64,000 bases of DNA from Pararhizobium gei (GCF_029223885.1 NZ_CP119409.1:2320001-2384000); one strand, 5' to 3'; counted from the stretch's first letter, positions 40,089 to 51,117 are shown. Notes: generated by a model not told the origin, from the letters alone. A program made the numbers and translations.

Positions 40089-41911
40089 TCCACGGTCACC
40101 GACTTCGCCAGGTTGCGCGGTTGGTCGACATCCGTGCCCATGAAGACGGCGGTGTGATAGGCAAGCAATTGGATCGGCAGCGAGAATATCATTGGCGCGA
40201 TGATCTCCGCGACATTCGGCAGCACGATCGTGGTCATCGTCTCGAGTTTCGAGGCCGCCGCACCCTTCTCATCGGTAATGAAGATGATGCGGCCGCCGCG
40301 GGCTGCGACTTCCTGCATGTTCGAGACGGTCTTTTCAAAAAAGCGGTCATGCGGCGCGATCACGATTACCGGCATGTTTTCGTCAATCAATGCGATAGGC
40401 CCATGCTTCAATTCGCCCGCGGCATAGCCTTCTGCGTGAATGTAGGAGATTTCCTTCAGCTTCAGCGCGCCTTCCATGGCGAGTGGATAGCTCGTGCCGC
40501 GGCCGAGATAGAGCACATCCTTGCACTTCGACAGCTCGCGCGCCAGGCTCTCCATTGCCGGCTGGATGCTGTTCAGCACCTTGCTCATGATGCGCGGCAT
40601 TTCCACGAGATGGCGAACCAGTTCCTTTTCCTCGTCTTCCGACACGGTTCCACGGGCGCGGCCGGCGCCGATCGCAAGCGCCGCAAGGACAGACAATTGA
40701 CAGGTGAAGGCCTTGGTCGAGGCGACCCCTATCTCGGGGCCTGCGAGAATCGGAAAGACCGCATCCGATTCCCGGGCAATGGTGGACTCCTTCACATTGA
40801 CCACGGCGCCGATCTTAAGGCCCGCGTCCTTGCAATACCGCAGGCACGCCAGTGTGTCGGCCGTCTCGCCGGACTGGGAGATGAACAACGCCGCCGACTG
40901 CGAAGACAGCGGAATTTCGCGGTATCGGAATTCCGACGCCACATCGATTTCCACCGGCAGGCGGGCATAGCGCTCGAACCAGTATTTGCCGATGAGGCCC
41001 GCCAGATACGCAGTTCCGCAGGCGGAGATCGCAAGGCTCGGCACTTTGGCGAAATCGATCGCAGAGGACTGCGCGGTCACTTTGTTTTCGATAAAATCCA
41101 CATAATGGCCGAGTGCATGGGAAATCACCTCCGGCTGCTCGTAGATTTCCTTTTCCATGAAGTGGCGGTGATTGCCCTTGTCGACCATGTAGGCAGCCGC
41201 GACCGACACTTGCCGGGGGCGTTCCACCGCCTTGCCTTTATGATCGAGAATCTCGACCCCGTCCGGCGTCAGCACCGCCCAGTCGCCATCGATCAGATAG
41301 GTGATCTCGTTGGTGAAGGGCGACAGGGCAATGGCGTCCGAGCCGAGATACATCTCGCCTTTACCGAAGCCGACCGCCAGCGGCGGTCCACTGCGGGCTG
41401 CCATGATCATGTTCGGCGCGTCGTCGAAGATCACGGCAAGCGCATAGGCGCCGGTCACACGGCCGAGCATCGCCTGCATGGCGTCCCGGTGGCCGAGCCC
41501 GCTCCGGACCAGCTTGGCCAGCAACTGTGCGACTACCTCGGTGTCCGTCTGCGTGGCGAAGCGGGCGCCGCCAGCAATGAGGTCGTCTTTCAGTTCCGAG
41601 AAATTCTCTATGATCCCGTTGTGGACGACCGCGACGCCGTCGGTAAAATGCGGATGGGCATTGTTTTCGGTCGGCGCGCCATGCGTCGCCCAGCGGGTAT
41701 GGGCGATCCCGGTCTCGCCGGCGAGCGGTTCGCCGCGCAGCTTCGTTTCGAGATTGACCAGCTTTCCCTCGGCGCGGCGGCGGTCGAGAACACCGTCATG
41801 GATCGTTGCTACACCAGCGGAATCGTAACCGCGATATTCCAGACGCTTCAGCGCATCGACGAGGCGCTCCGAGACCGGCTGACGTCCAACGATGCCGACA
41901 ATACCGCACAT
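40085..41911 (-). CDS. glmS: Glutamine--fructose-6-phosphate aminotransferase (isomerising)
   Basis: 608 residues from the ATG in front of CGIVGIVG; the Cys after Met is the glutaminase nucleophile. The N-terminal glutaminase domain (HTRWATHGAPTENNAHPH) is followed by two SIS domains (ISACGTAYLAGLIGKYW, SQSGETADTLACLR, GRGTSYPLAMEGALKLKEISYIHAE split in the second) and ends KSVTVE. It makes glucosamine-6-phosphate for peptidoglycan and lipid A. glmU is the upstream neighbour, next steps in the same UDP-GlcNAc route. No ribozyme was looked for beyond the short gap. Confidence 0.98.
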   Translation of the reverse strand: MCGIVGIVGRQPVSERLVDALKRLEYRGYDSAGVATIHDGVLDRRRAEGKLVNLETKLRGEPLAGETGIAHTRWATHGAPTENNAHPHFTDGVAVVHNGIIENFSELKDDLIAGGARFATQTDTEVVAQLLAKLVRSGLGHRDAMQAMLGRVTGAYALAVIFDDAPNMIMAARSGPPLAVGFGKGEMYLGSDAIALSPFTNEITYLIDGDWAVLTPDGVEILDHKGKAVERPRQVSVAAAYMVDKGNHRHFMEKEIYEQPEVISHALGHYVDFIENKVTAQSSAIDFAKVPSLAISACGTAYLAGLIGKYWFERYARLPVEIDVASEFRYREIPLSSQSAALFISQSGETADTLACLRYCKDAGLKIGAVVNVKESTIARESDAVFPILAGPEIGVASTKAFTCQLSVLAALAIGAGRARGTVSEDEEKELVRHLVEMPRIMSKVLNSIQPAMESLARELSKCKDVLYLGRGTSYPLAMEGALKLKEISYIHAEGYAAGELKHGPIALIDENMPVIVIAPHDRFFEKTVSNMQEVAARGGRIIFITDEKGAAASKLETMTTIVLPNVAEIIAPMIFSLPIQLLAYHTAVFMGTDVDQPRNLAKSVTVE

Positions 41912-42063
41912 GGGTGTTCTTCTCCGCGATGGTTGCAAAAACAGCGCCGCAGGTCACGGAGCGCCGATGGATTTCAATGTCCGGGTGCCGCTTTTGGTAT
42001 CGCAATTTCCGAGATGCGCAATCGGCTCCGGTTTCACTTTCCATGTCAGGTTTTAATCCCTGC

Positions 42064-43422
42064 CTAACGGTCTGTCTTTCTTGCCGCTTTTTCAGCTTGA
42101 TATCGTTCCCGAAGCAGTTTGGCGCGCCCGGGCTTGACGTCCTGACGGGCGCGGCCGAAGGCCACGGCATCGGCCGGAACCTCCTCGGTAATCACGCTGC
42201 CGGAGGCGACCAGTGCGCCGTCGCCGATCGACACGGGCGCCACCAGCGAAGAATTGGACCCGATGAAGGCGTTCGCCCCGATATGGGTGACGTGCTTGTT
42301 GACCCCGTCATAGTTGCAAGTGATCGTGCCCGCGCCGATATTGGTGTTCTCACCGACGAAGGCATCGCCGATATAGGTGAGATGATTGACCTTGGCGCCG
42401 GCGCCGATTTCAGCTTTTTTGACCTCGCAGAAATTGCCGACCTTGGACCCCTCGCCCAGATTGGCGCCCGGCCGCAGCCGCGCAAACGGACCGACCGTCG
42501 CGTCAGTCGCAATCCGCGCGCCCTCGATATGCGAGAAGGCGTGGATGACGGCGCCGCTCTCGATGGAAACGCCCGGTCCGAAGACCACGTTCGGCTCGAT
42601 CGTCACATCCTGCGCAATCTGTGTATCGAAAGCCAGAAACACCGTTTCCGGGGCAATCATCGATACGCCCGAGACCATCAGCTCATGACGACGGCGCTTC
42701 TGCCATTCGGCCTCGATCAGTGCGAGTTCGGCACGGTTGTTGCACCCCATCAGTTCGGCGGCAGGCGCTTCGACGGCGACGGCTTTTCCACCTTTGGCCC
42801 TCACAACCTCGACAATATCGGTCAGGTAATATTCGCCCTTGGCGTTCGCATTTCCGATATGACCTAAGAACTCAAGCGCCCTCGCGCCATTGATCGCCAT
42901 CAGCCCGCCATTGCAATAGGTAATGCGCCGCTCCTCTGGCGTTGCGTCCTTCTCCTCGCGGATCGCCAGCAGTTCCCCGTTTTCGACGATCAGGCGCCCG
43001 TAACCGGTCGGCTCCGGGGTTTGGAAGCCGATGACGACGACGTCTTGCCCTTCGGCAAGCGCCTGCCGCGCAGCAAGCAAAGGCGCCGCCGTAATCAGCG
43101 GTGTATCGCCGAAAACGACGAGGATATCGTCATAGCCCCCTGCGATCGCCTCTCTTGCCGCAAGCACGGCGTGACCGGTTCCAAGCCGCTCGGTCTGCAC
43201 GAAGGTGGAGATCTCAGCGCTGCCGCCTGCCGCTTCCGCAACTTTTTCGGCATCGCGGCCGACAACGAGCGCGACCGATGAAATTCCGGCATCGGCAAGG
43301 GAAGAAACCACATGCGCGATCATCGGCCGGCCGGCAACGGGGTGAAGCACCTTCGACATCGAGGATTTCATCCTCGTGCTTTCTCCCGCGGCCAGAATGA
43401 TCGCCAGACAGCTTCGTGTCAT
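42064..43422 (-). CDS. glmU: Bifunctional GlmU: GlcN-1-P acetyltransferase / GlcNAc-1-P uridyltransferase
   Basis: 452 residues. The N-terminal pyrophosphorylase motif is [25 protein letters not shown], with the EEKDATPEE and YCNGGLMAI segments. The C-terminal left-handed beta-helix carries hexapeptide repeats ([38 protein letters not shown]). It makes UDP-GlcNAc in two steps. It lies 152 bases upstream of glmS on the same strand. Confidence 0.98.
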   Translation of the reverse strand: MTRSCLAIILAAGESTRMKSSMSKVLHPVAGRPMIAHVVSSLADAGISSVALVVGRDAEKVAEAAGGSAEISTFVQTERLGTGHAVLAAREAIAGGYDDILVVFGDTPLITAAPLLAARQALAEGQDVVVIGFQTPEPTGYGRLIVENGELLAIREEKDATPEERRITYCNGGLMAINGARALEFLGHIGNANAKGEYYLTDIVEVVRAKGGKAVAVEAPAAELMGCNNRAELALIEAEWQKRRRHELMVSGVSMIAPETVFLAFDTQIAQDVTIEPNVVFGPGVSIESGAVIHAFSHIEGARIATDATVGPFARLRPGANLGEGSKVGNFCEVKKAEIGAGAKVNHLTYIGDAFVGENTNIGAGTITCNYDGVNKHVTHIGANAFIGSNSSLVAPVSIGDGALVASGSVITEEVPADAVAFGRARQDVKPGRAKLLRERYQAEKAARKTDR

Positions 43423-43597
43423 GCCAGTCTCCTTTGTACGGCCTGCCTTGACAGGCGGCAGCCCGATTCCAGTCGCTACATAGCAGGAAGATATTGCGGG
43501 GAATATAATAGTGCGCGACCGGCGTTGTTAACGCAGAGAAAACTGGATCCTGTCATAAGCGACAGGCGACGCAACAGGATTTCCGGCGAGAACTGAC

Positions 43598-45349
43598 ATG
43601 ACGCTTCAAGCAATCGAAACAGTTCCTGCCGAAACAGGCCCCAAGGAGCATCTGGTGTTTGCCCGCTCTCCTTTGATCCTGCTGTTCCTGGTCCTCCTGT
43701 GCCTGCCGCTGGCGCTTGCCGGAACCCTGGCAATGCCGGTGGGACCGATGTTCTGGGATCACTATATCTATCTCGATGCCGCCAATCGTATTTTCGATGG
43801 TCAAATCCCGTCGGTGGACTTCTTCGCGCCGGTGGGAGGGCTGGGCTACTATCTCTTCGCCGGCTGGCTCTATGTCTTTCCAAAAGGCCACCCGCTCCTC
43901 TTGTCGAGCTGGTCCCTGCTGGCGGTAACCGCGCCTTTGATGGCGCTGATCGTCTGGAATATCCGGAAAAGATCGGCTGCGCTTGCCTATGGCGTTCTGC
44001 TGCCGTTCCTGCTCTTTTCGGTTCTGCCGTTCAATACCGGCGATTTTTATCCCTATCCCGGCTCCGACGGCTTCGGCATCTACAACCGCCAGATTTGCCA
44101 GCTTCTCTATGTCCTTTCGGCGGCGCTCGTCTTCATGAGGGGATGGAAAACCTTGGCCGCAGTGACGGCCGTGGCCATGCTCGGGCTTTTCTTCACGAAG
44201 ATCACCGGTGTGGCCGCGGGCACTATTCTGTGTCTGATGGCCTTCGTGGCGGGCCGGCTGAGTTTTCGCGCGGCAATCCTCGCCGGCCTGGGATTCCTGG
44301 CGTCGATCGCCCTCCTGGAAGGCAGCTCCGGCGCCGTTTCAGCCTATCTTTCGGATATCCTGTCCCTGCTCGCCATCAACGACAGCAGCCTCCTGCCCCG
44401 CCTGTTGCAGGCGGCATCTCTCAATTTCGGCATCGTGCTGTCCACGGTGCTTTTGGGCCTTTGGCTCTTTGTCATCGGCTTCGGCAGGTTTCGCGCTGAC
44501 ATGGTTGCCTTCATGGCGAAGCCCGGCTTCGGCCGGTTTGCTGATATCGCGGACCAGCCATTCATCTGGCTTGCTGCGTTCCTGATCGCCGGCCTCGTGT
44601 TCGAAAGCCAGAACACGGGCAGCCAGGCTTTCATTTTTCTCTGGCCGCTTCTCCTGGCCATCCTGCTCGAAAGCTACAGGCGATGCGGCGCGTCACGGCG
44701 GTTCGCGGCGATCCTTGTTCTGGCAATGGCCGCCTCCCTGCCGCCTGCAGTGGTCGTTGTACAGAAGGCGGCGCGCGCCTGGGTGGGGTCTCTCAGTTAT
44801 CAGGCTCTCGAAAACCGCAACCTGAAAAATCTCGGCGCCGTTCGCGCCCGGGACATCGTAGAAATCCGCGCCGGGCGGCTAAGGTCCAACTATCTGCAGT
44901 ACAGGGACACCTACCAGGCCCTGGCGACCGCGGGGGAACTGCCGTCTTTCCTGCTTTACAGCGACTTCGAGTTCCAGATTTTGCTTCTTCAGACCATGGA
45001 TGAGGCGGTATCCGCCTTGTCGGCCTTCGAGGCTGCCAACAATGTCCGCTTCGAAACGGTGATGACGATCGACTTCACCAACCCATTCCCCTGGCTGATG
45101 GATCGTCATGCTCCCAAACATATAGCTATCGGGGCAGATCCTTATCGCGCGGTGCCTCCGGCAGACGCGGATGTCCGCGCATCCGTCGGCGCGGTCGATA
45201 TCGCTCTTTATCCGACATGTCCGCCGACCACGGCACGCCAGGCGTTGCTCAATCTTTACGAACCGATCCTGGCGGCAGGCCATCGCCGCATCACGCTGAC
45301 CCCCTGTTTCGATGCCTTCGTGCGCAAGGCGCTGGATCCGAAAACCTGA
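43598..45349 (+). CDS. Large multi-pass membrane protein, GT-C glycosyltransferase-like
   Basis: 583 residues with about ten to eleven hydrophobic segments in the first 400 residues and a soluble C-terminal part of about 180 residues. After the first helix comes a loop WDHYIYLDAANRIFDGQIPSVDFFAPVGG, which resembles the acidic first loop of GT-C enzymes of the GT39/ArnT group (acidic residues near the membrane face). The call rests on this and on topology only; no close family is recognised. It is divergent from glmU and ends three bases before the Na/Pi cotransporter gene, converging with it. Confidence 0.6.
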   Translation: MTLQAIETVPAETGPKEHLVFARSPLILLFLVLLCLPLALAGTLAMPVGPMFWDHYIYLDAANRIFDGQIPSVDFFAPVGGLGYYLFAGWLYVFPKGHPLLLSSWSLLAVTAPLMALIVWNIRKRSAALAYGVLLPFLLFSVLPFNTGDFYPYPGSDGFGIYNRQICQLLYVLSAALVFMRGWKTLAAVTAVAMLGLFFTKITGVAAGTILCLMAFVAGRLSFRAAILAGLGFLASIALLEGSSGAVSAYLSDILSLLAINDSSLLPRLLQAASLNFGIVLSTVLLGLWLFVIGFGRFRADMVAFMAKPGFGRFADIADQPFIWLAAFLIAGLVFESQNTGSQAFIFLWPLLLAILLESYRRCGASRRFAAILVLAMAASLPPAVVVVQKAARAWVGSLSYQALENRNLKNLGAVRARDIVEIRAGRLRSNYLQYRDTYQALATAGELPSFLLYSDFEFQILLLQTMDEAVSALSAFEAANNVRFETVMTIDFTNPFPWLMDRHAPKHIAIGADPYRAVPPADADVRASVGAVDIALYPTCPPTTARQALLNLYEPILAAGHRRITLTPCFDAFVRKALDPKT

Positions 45350-45352
45350 AAT

Positions 45353-46999
45353 CTATCGCGACAGCCTGAGGCGGCTTTCCACCAGAAGCCCGCTTTCGTC
45401 GAGAATGGGATGGGCAACGGATACGATATGCGCGTTGATCCGCTTCAGGTCGCGAAGGATATCCAGATGCACCGAGCTTGTCTGAAGACTGTCGGCACGG
45501 CCGTCCCGCAGCCGTTCGAGATGCTGCTCCGACGACCGCTTCTCCATGTGCCGAACCTCCACCTTCACTTCCATCAGATGACGTGCCAGATCGGCGTCGC
45601 GGGTAACGAAGATTGTCTGGGCGATCCTCAGATTGTCGATCGTCAAAGCAAACAGCGTCATCAGCTCCTGATAGCCTTCGTCTGAAAATCTCAAGCCTTT
45701 TTCGATTTTCTTCCTGATCTGCCCGGCGAGGCTTTTCTCGATGATATCGCCCATATGTTCGAGATTGATCGCGTAGTCGATGACGACGATGGTTCGACGT
45801 CCCTGCTCGTCGCTCAAACCGTCACGTCCGAGCCGCGAGAGATAAACCTTAACCTCCTGCTGAAGCATATCGACCTGTCTTTCGGATTTGCCGATATCGT
45901 AGAGGTTCTTGAGGTTGTTCCCGTCGAAGGCCTTCATCGACGCGATCAGCATAGCCTCGATCAGATCGCCGACTCGCAAGACTTCCCGTGTTGCGCCGGA
46001 CAGGGCGATGACCGGGGTCGATAAGGCGCGCGCATCGAGATAAAGGGGACCTGCTTCGTCCTTTGGATCATCGGCGATAAGCGTCTGCATGACGCCGGAC
46101 AGCACGCCTGAAAAAGGCCAGGCGACGATTGCAAGAGCAATGTTGAACAGAAGATGCACATCGACCGGCAGTTTCTCAACGGGAAGGGTGAGCCATTGCA
46201 GAAAGGCTGCGGCCGGTTCGGCAGCCATGAGCGCGATCAGACAGCCGATTGCCCGAACGGCAAGATTGCCCGCGGTTACCCGGCGCGCCGATGCGGATGC
46301 AGACAGCGTCGCGACGAAGGGTGCGACGGCGCCGCCGAGATTGGCCCCGAGCACGAGCGCAATCGTGAGGCCGGACGAGAGCACGCCGGCGGTGGACAGC
46401 GACAGGATAAGAACCACCACGGCAAGACTGGAAGACGAAACGAACGCGAGACCCGCCGCAAACAGCAGCGCGACCGGCAGGGCACTGTCGAGCATCCCGA
46501 GAAACGCCGCCAGCGCCGGTGAATGCCGCATCGGTTCCGTCGCCAGACCGAGAAGATGCAGAGACAGAAGCATTAGCCCAATGCCCACGAGCGCTGTCCC
46601 GGCTGCCTGCTGCGCACTGGATCGTCCACCGCGATTGAGGGCAACGCCGGCCAGAATCGCCAGGGGCGAGAGCCACCCGATGCCGGCGGCGACGATCCAC
46701 GCCGTCACCGCGGTTCCGACATTGGCGCCCAAAAGAACGATCTGCGCCATACGTGCGCGCACCAGCCCCTTCTCCACGAAAGACGCGATCATCAGTGCTG
46801 TCGCCGTCGAACTCTGAAGGGCGACCGTCGCAACGAAGCCGGCGGCAAACGAGCGAAACTGGTTGCTTGTCCCCTGCGCGAGCCCGGTTCGCAACCTGAT
46901 GCCGAAAGCGCGGGTGGCTCCTTCCTTGACCTGCGACAACCCGAACAGAAGCAATGCCACTGCACCGGCGAGGTTGACCATGATGATTGTCGATTCCAT
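45353..46999 (-). CDS. Na/Pi cotransporter family protein (PhoU-like C-terminus)
   Basis: 548 residues. The first 310 or so are membrane helices with the duplicated sodium/phosphate motif (LQSSTATALMIASF and a second SSSSLAVVVLILSLS). The last 230 are helical and PhoU-like (IDYAINLEHMGDIIEKSLAGQIRKK). Such proteins import phosphate with sodium, some with regulatory C-termini. Convergent with the GT-C-like gene. Confidence 0.88.
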   Translation of the reverse strand: MESTIIMVNLAGAVALLLFGLSQVKEGATRAFGIRLRTGLAQGTSNQFRSFAAGFVATVALQSSTATALMIASFVEKGLVRARMAQIVLLGANVGTAVTAWIVAAGIGWLSPLAILAGVALNRGGRSSAQQAAGTALVGIGLMLLSLHLLGLATEPMRHSPALAAFLGMLDSALPVALLFAAGLAFVSSSSLAVVVLILSLSTAGVLSSGLTIALVLGANLGGAVAPFVATLSASASARRVTAGNLAVRAIGCLIALMAAEPAAAFLQWLTLPVEKLPVDVHLLFNIALAIVAWPFSGVLSGVMQTLIADDPKDEAGPLYLDARALSTPVIALSGATREVLRVGDLIEAMLIASMKAFDGNNLKNLYDIGKSERQVDMLQQEVKVYLSRLGRDGLSDEQGRRTIVVIDYAINLEHMGDIIEKSLAGQIRKKIEKGLRFSDEGYQELMTLFALTIDNLRIAQTIFVTRDADLARHLMEVKVEVRHMEKRSSEQHLERLRDGRADSLQTSSVHLDILRDLKRINAHIVSVAHPILDESGLLVESRLRLSR

Positions 47000-47362
47000 G
47001 AAGACTCTCCGGCTCCGCCGCCGTTGATCGCCGGGGGACGATTCGATGCAGGCGGATGGGAACAGTACCAGTTTTTACCGTACCGACATTGAAGCAGGCG
47101 GCGATGGTGACAGATATTTTTCCGTTGCCGGCTAATGATTCCGACATGCACCGGTCTTTGTGCGCCATGGCGTCCGGAGCATGTCCCGCAATCGAAACCG
47201 AGGGTTCCGCACAGCGCAAGGGGATAGCGACATCGCTCGACCTTATCCGCAGGCCGGGCGCGGTTTTGGCTGTCTCTCCCCCTTCAATTCCCTATCGGTT
47301 TGCTCTAAGGAACGGAACCGGCCGCGTTCGCGGCCTCGAAATACGACGAGGTACGCAGTCCC
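47000..47362. other. Intergenic region before ppiD, no gene seen
   Basis: 363 bases between the divergent Na/Pi and ppiD genes. A plus-strand open frame here has no good start site and poor composition. A short GC-rich hairpin (GGCCGCG/CGCGGCC at 47320-47335) lies close to the ppiD start. No clear promoter motif was identified. Confidence 0.5.
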
Positions 47363-49261
47363 ATGCTTGAATTGCTGAGAAGAGGCTCCCAGACCTGGGT
47401 TGTCAAAGGCCTGATGGTTCTTCTTGTCCTGTCATTCGCTGTCTGGGGTGTCTCGGCATCTCTTGTCACCAGCACGGCCGACGCCGTGGTCACGGTCGGG
47501 GATGTGAAGGTCTCGCCGAGCGATTTCCGTCTGGCCTATGAACGTCAGATCGCCCAGCTGTCGCGACAGTTCGGCACGCGCCTCAGCCGCGACCAGGCCA
47601 AGGCAATCGGTGTCGAATCCCAAGTCTATTCACAGCTCGTAGCCGGTGCGACGCTCGATCAGCTTTCAAACGAGATGAATCTGGGCCTGTCGCAGGACCG
47701 GCTGGCGACGCTGATCAGCGAAGATCCTGCCTTTCACGGTTCGAACGGGCGGTTTGACCGCCTGCGGTTCTCGAGCGTGCTGAGAAATGCCGGCCTGCGC
47801 GAACAGGACTATATCGCCAATCGCAGCCAGGTGGCCATCCGCTCGCAGGTGGTGGAAGCCCTCTCGGATGGTTACGCCGCGCCGAAAATCCTGACCGAGG
47901 CGTTGAAGACCTATCGCAGCGAAACCCGTGCGATCGAGTATCTCCTGCTTTCCAATGCCAATATTGATCCGGTCAAGGCACCCTCCGACGAAGTGCTGAC
48001 GCCTTGGTTCGAGAGCCGCAAGGCGGAATACCGCGCGCCGGAATTCCGAAAGATCAGCTATGTCAAGCTTGAGCCGTCCGACATTGCCACGCCTGCAAAT
48101 GTCACCGACGAGGAAATCCGGGCCGAATACGACAAGCGCAAGGCGAGCTTTCTGACGCCGGAAACGCGCACGGTCGAACAGTTGGCCTTTGCTTCCAAAG
48201 CCGAAGCAGACGCTGCAGCGGCCAAAATCGCCTCGGGCGCCAGTTTCGACGAAATTGTCACCGCCTCGGGGAAAACTGCGACAGACGTTCTGCTCGGCGA
48301 CTTCACGCGCGATCGCATGCCTGATCCGAAGCTCGCCGAGGCGGCCTTTGCGGTTGTCGCGGACGGCCAGACCACCCCGGTGGTCGAAGGTGCCTTCGGA
48401 CCGGTCATTCTGCGCGTGACGAATATTAAACCTGAAGTCGTGCGCGGCCTCGACGAGGTCAAGGAAGAGCTGCGCCAGGACATCGCGCTCGGCAATGCCG
48501 CCAATGAGATCATGTCGATCCATGACAAGTTCGAGGATGCGCGCGTGACCGGCGGCTCGCTGGCGGAGGCGGCGACGCAGACCAATCTCAAGCGCGTGAC
48601 CCTCGATGCCGTAGATGCCCGCGGCAACGATGCGACCGGCGAGGAAATCGTCGGCATTCCTGAGGCAAAAACCTTGCTCGAAGAGGCGTTCAAGGCCGAT
48701 CCCGGCACCGAAACATTGCCGGTCAATCTCGGCCGTGATGGCTATGTCTGGTTCGAAGTGGAACAGGTCACGCCATCGCGCGACCGGACGCTCGACGAGG
48801 CCCGCGAAAAGGCTGTTGCCGACTGGACAGCGGAACAGCAGCGGACAGCTCTTTCCGCGAAGGCGGCGGAGTTGAAGGCCCGTGTCGAAAAAGGCGAGAC
48901 CCTGGCCGCGATCGCGACAGACCTCGGCATCGCCGTCGAGACGAAAAGCGGATTACGCCGCTCGGCGGAAGATGCGTCTCTCAGCCCCCAGGCCGTGACC
49001 GCTGCGTTCAGCGGACCGAACGGCCTGATCGCCAGCGCGCCCGGCATCGGAGGCGAAGGGCAGATCCTGTTGAAAGTCACGGAGGTCGATACCAACGCTC
49101 CCGTCGATGCGCTCGACAGCGATGACCGCCAGATCGAAGCCATCGCCCAGGCGAGCGGCGACGATATTCTGGACGAGATGGTCAGCGAACTTCAGAAGAG
49201 CTACGGCGTGACGATCAATCAGCAGCTTGCCGAGCTCGCCTTGTCGCAACAACAGCAATAA
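47363..49261 (+). CDS. ppiD: Membrane-anchored peptidyl-prolyl isomerase PpiD
   Basis: 632 residues. An N-terminal anchor helix (about 17-36) precedes a SurA-like chaperone region (AVVTVGDVKVSPSDFRLAYERQIAQLSRQFG) and a parvulin-type region around TRTVEQLAFASKAEADAAAAKIASGASFDEIV with VVEGAFGPVILRVTNIKP. The parvulin active site is not obviously complete, which is common in PpiD. It helps folding of exported proteins at the periplasmic side of the inner membrane. It is 18 bases upstream of trpD. Confidence 0.92.
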   Translation: MLELLRRGSQTWVVKGLMVLLVLSFAVWGVSASLVTSTADAVVTVGDVKVSPSDFRLAYERQIAQLSRQFGTRLSRDQAKAIGVESQVYSQLVAGATLDQLSNEMNLGLSQDRLATLISEDPAFHGSNGRFDRLRFSSVLRNAGLREQDYIANRSQVAIRSQVVEALSDGYAAPKILTEALKTYRSETRAIEYLLLSNANIDPVKAPSDEVLTPWFESRKAEYRAPEFRKISYVKLEPSDIATPANVTDEEIRAEYDKRKASFLTPETRTVEQLAFASKAEADAAAAKIASGASFDEIVTASGKTATDVLLGDFTRDRMPDPKLAEAAFAVVADGQTTPVVEGAFGPVILRVTNIKPEVVRGLDEVKEELRQDIALGNAANEIMSIHDKFEDARVTGGSLAEAATQTNLKRVTLDAVDARGNDATGEEIVGIPEAKTLLEEAFKADPGTETLPVNLGRDGYVWFEVEQVTPSRDRTLDEAREKAVADWTAEQQRTALSAKAAELKARVEKGETLAAIATDLGIAVETKSGLRRSAEDASLSPQAVTAAFSGPNGLIASAPGIGGEGQILLKVTEVDTNAPVDALDSDDRQIEAIAQASGDDILDEMVSELQKSYGVTINQQLAELALSQQQQ

Positions 49262-49279
49262 TTCGGGAGACGGGTTGGC

Positions 49280-50293
49280 ATGCCGGATTTGAAGCCTTTC
49301 GTTGCCAAGGCGGCAGCGGGCGAAGCCCTCAACCGGGAGGACGCACGCGCCGCTTTCGAAATCATCATGTGCGGTGAAGCAACGCCCTCGCAGATCGGCG
49401 GTTTTCTCATGGCACTGCGTGTGCGGGGAGAAACAGTGGACGAGATCGTCGGCGCCGTCGAGGCGATGCGGGCTCGTATGCTGACCGTTGAGGCACCGGA
49501 AGAATCCATCGATATCGTCGGTACCGGCGGAGATGGCGCCGGTACCTATAATATATCGACGCTGGCGGCGCTCATTGTCGCTGGTGCAGGTGTGCCCGTC
49601 GCCAAGCATGGCAACCGCGCCTTGAGTTCCAAGTCGGGCACGGCAGACGCCCTCTCCTGCCTCGGCGTGAAGCTCGATATCGGCCCGGACGTCATTTCCC
49701 GCTGCATCACCGAGGCCGGCGTCGGCTTCATGTTTGCCCAGCAGCATCATTCGGCCATGCGTCATGTCGGCCCGACCCGGGTGGAGCTTGGCACGCGGAC
49801 GATTTTCAACCTGCTCGGCCCCCTGTCCAATCCGGCCGGCGTCACCCGGCAGCTGGTCGGGGTTTTCGCACCGCAATGGGTCGTGCCCGTCGCAGAAGTG
49901 CTGCGCGATCTCGGCTCGAAAAGTGTCTGGGTCGTGCATGGCGAAGGCCTGGACGAAATCACCACGACCGGGACGACTCAGGTGGCAGCCCTGGAAAACG
50001 GCGCGATCCGCAATTTCGAACTGACGCCGACCGATTTCGGTCTCAAAACCGTTTCGCTGTCTTCTCTCAAAGGTGGTGACGGCGCCCATAATGCCATTGC
50101 GCTGAAGGGTGTTCTGGATGGGGACGAGACGCCCTACCGGGACATATCGCTTGCAAATGCTGCGGCCTCGATGGTGATTGCGGGACGTGCCGCAGATGTC
50201 GGCGAAGGCATGCTGCTTGCACGGCGGTCGCTGGCGAGCGGCGCGGCGAAGGCCGCGCTCGAACGGCTCGTCAGCGTGTCGAACGCGTCTTGA
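49280..50293 (+). CDS. trpD: Anthranilate phosphoribosyltransferase
   Basis: 337 residues. The substrate-binding motif is [17 protein letters not shown], with the [17 protein letters not shown] and [24 protein letters not shown] blocks. It joins anthranilate to PRPP in tryptophan synthesis. It lies 18 bases after ppiD and 11 bases before trpC, consistent with one transcript. Confidence 0.98.
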   Translation: MPDLKPFVAKAAAGEALNREDARAAFEIIMCGEATPSQIGGFLMALRVRGETVDEIVGAVEAMRARMLTVEAPEESIDIVGTGGDGAGTYNISTLAALIVAGAGVPVAKHGNRALSSKSGTADALSCLGVKLDIGPDVISRCITEAGVGFMFAQQHHSAMRHVGPTRVELGTRTIFNLLGPLSNPAGVTRQLVGVFAPQWVVPVAEVLRDLGSKSVWVVHGEGLDEITTTGTTQVAALENGAIRNFELTPTDFGLKTVSLSSLKGGDGAHNAIALKGVLDGDETPYRDISLANAAASMVIAGRAADVGEGMLLARRSLASGAAKAALERLVSVSNAS

Positions 50294-50304
50294 AGGAGGC
50301 TTTG

Positions 50305-51117
50305 ATGGCTGACATCCTGCAGAAAATTGAAGTCTACAAGCGCGAGGAAATCGCTGCCGCGAAAGCACGCATCAGCCTTGCCGACCTGAAATCCATGGCG
50401 GCCGGTCAGGATGCACCGCGCGGATTTTTGAAGGCGCTGGAAAACAAGAAGGCCGAGGGGGCTTTTGGTCTTGTTGCCGAAATCAAGAAAGCGAGCCCGT
50501 CGAAGGGGCTGATCCGCCCCGATTTCGATCCACCGGCCCTTGCCAGGGCCTATGAAGACGGCGGCGCGGCCTGCCTTTCCGTGCTGACTGACGGCCCCAG
50601 TTTCCAGGGCGCGCCGGACTACCTGACGGTGGCGCGCAATGCCTGCACCCTTCCGGCGTTGCGCAAGGACTTCATGTTTGACACCTATCAGGTTCACGAA
50701 GCCCGTGCCTGGGGTGCTGACTGCATCCTGCTGATCATGGCGTCGCTCGACACGGACACAGCAAGGAAGCTGGAGGACGAAGCCTTCTCCCTTGGAATGG
50801 ATGTTCTCATCGAAGTTCATGACGAAGCGGAGCTGGAGCGTGCACTCATGCTTGCCTCGCCGCTTATCGGCATCAACAATCGCAACCTGAAGACCTTCAA
50901 GGTCGATATCGCCTTGTCGGAAAAACTGGCGCCCCTTGTCCCGGCCGACCGCCTTCTGGTCGGAGAAAGCGGCATCTTCACCCATGAGGACTGTGCACGT
51001 CTCGCCAAAACCGGCATCTCGACGTTTCTCGTCGGTGAAAGCCTGATGCGGAAATCCGATGTTACGGCGGCAACCCGCCTGCTTCTGACGGGAGCGGACG
51101 CTCTGGCGGCGGAATGA
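50305..51117 (+). CDS. trpC: Indole-3-glycerol phosphate synthase
   Basis: 270 residues from the ATG at 50305, with GGAGG ten bases upstream; an earlier in-frame TTG is not needed. The TIM-barrel motifs include [44 protein letters not shown] and [12 protein letters not shown]. It closes the indole ring in tryptophan synthesis. It overlaps moaC by four bases (ATGA). Confidence 0.98.
   Translation: MADILQKIEVYKREEIAAAKARISLADLKSMAAGQDAPRGFLKALENKKAEGAFGLVAEIKKASPSKGLIRPDFDPPALARAYEDGGAACLSVLTDGPSFQGAPDYLTVARNACTLPALRKDFMFDTYQVHEARAWGADCILLIMASLDTDTARKLEDEAFSLGMDVLIEVHDEAELERALMLASPLIGINNRNLKTFKVDIALSEKLAPLVPADRLLVGESGIFTHEDCARLAKTGISTFLVGESLMRKSDVTAATRLLLTGADALAAE

Noticed and set aside
40121..42067. 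648-codon plus-strand open frame opposite glmS
   Set aside because: Antisense of a full glmS gene; Arg/His-rich product without domain.
47320..47335. GC-rich hairpin near ppiD
   Set aside because: Seven-base arms with two-base loop are expected by chance in high-GC DNA and no T run follows.
47056..47370. 104-codon open frame before ppiD
   Set aside because: No ribosome site, mixed composition and it overlaps the ppiD start; treated as noncoding.
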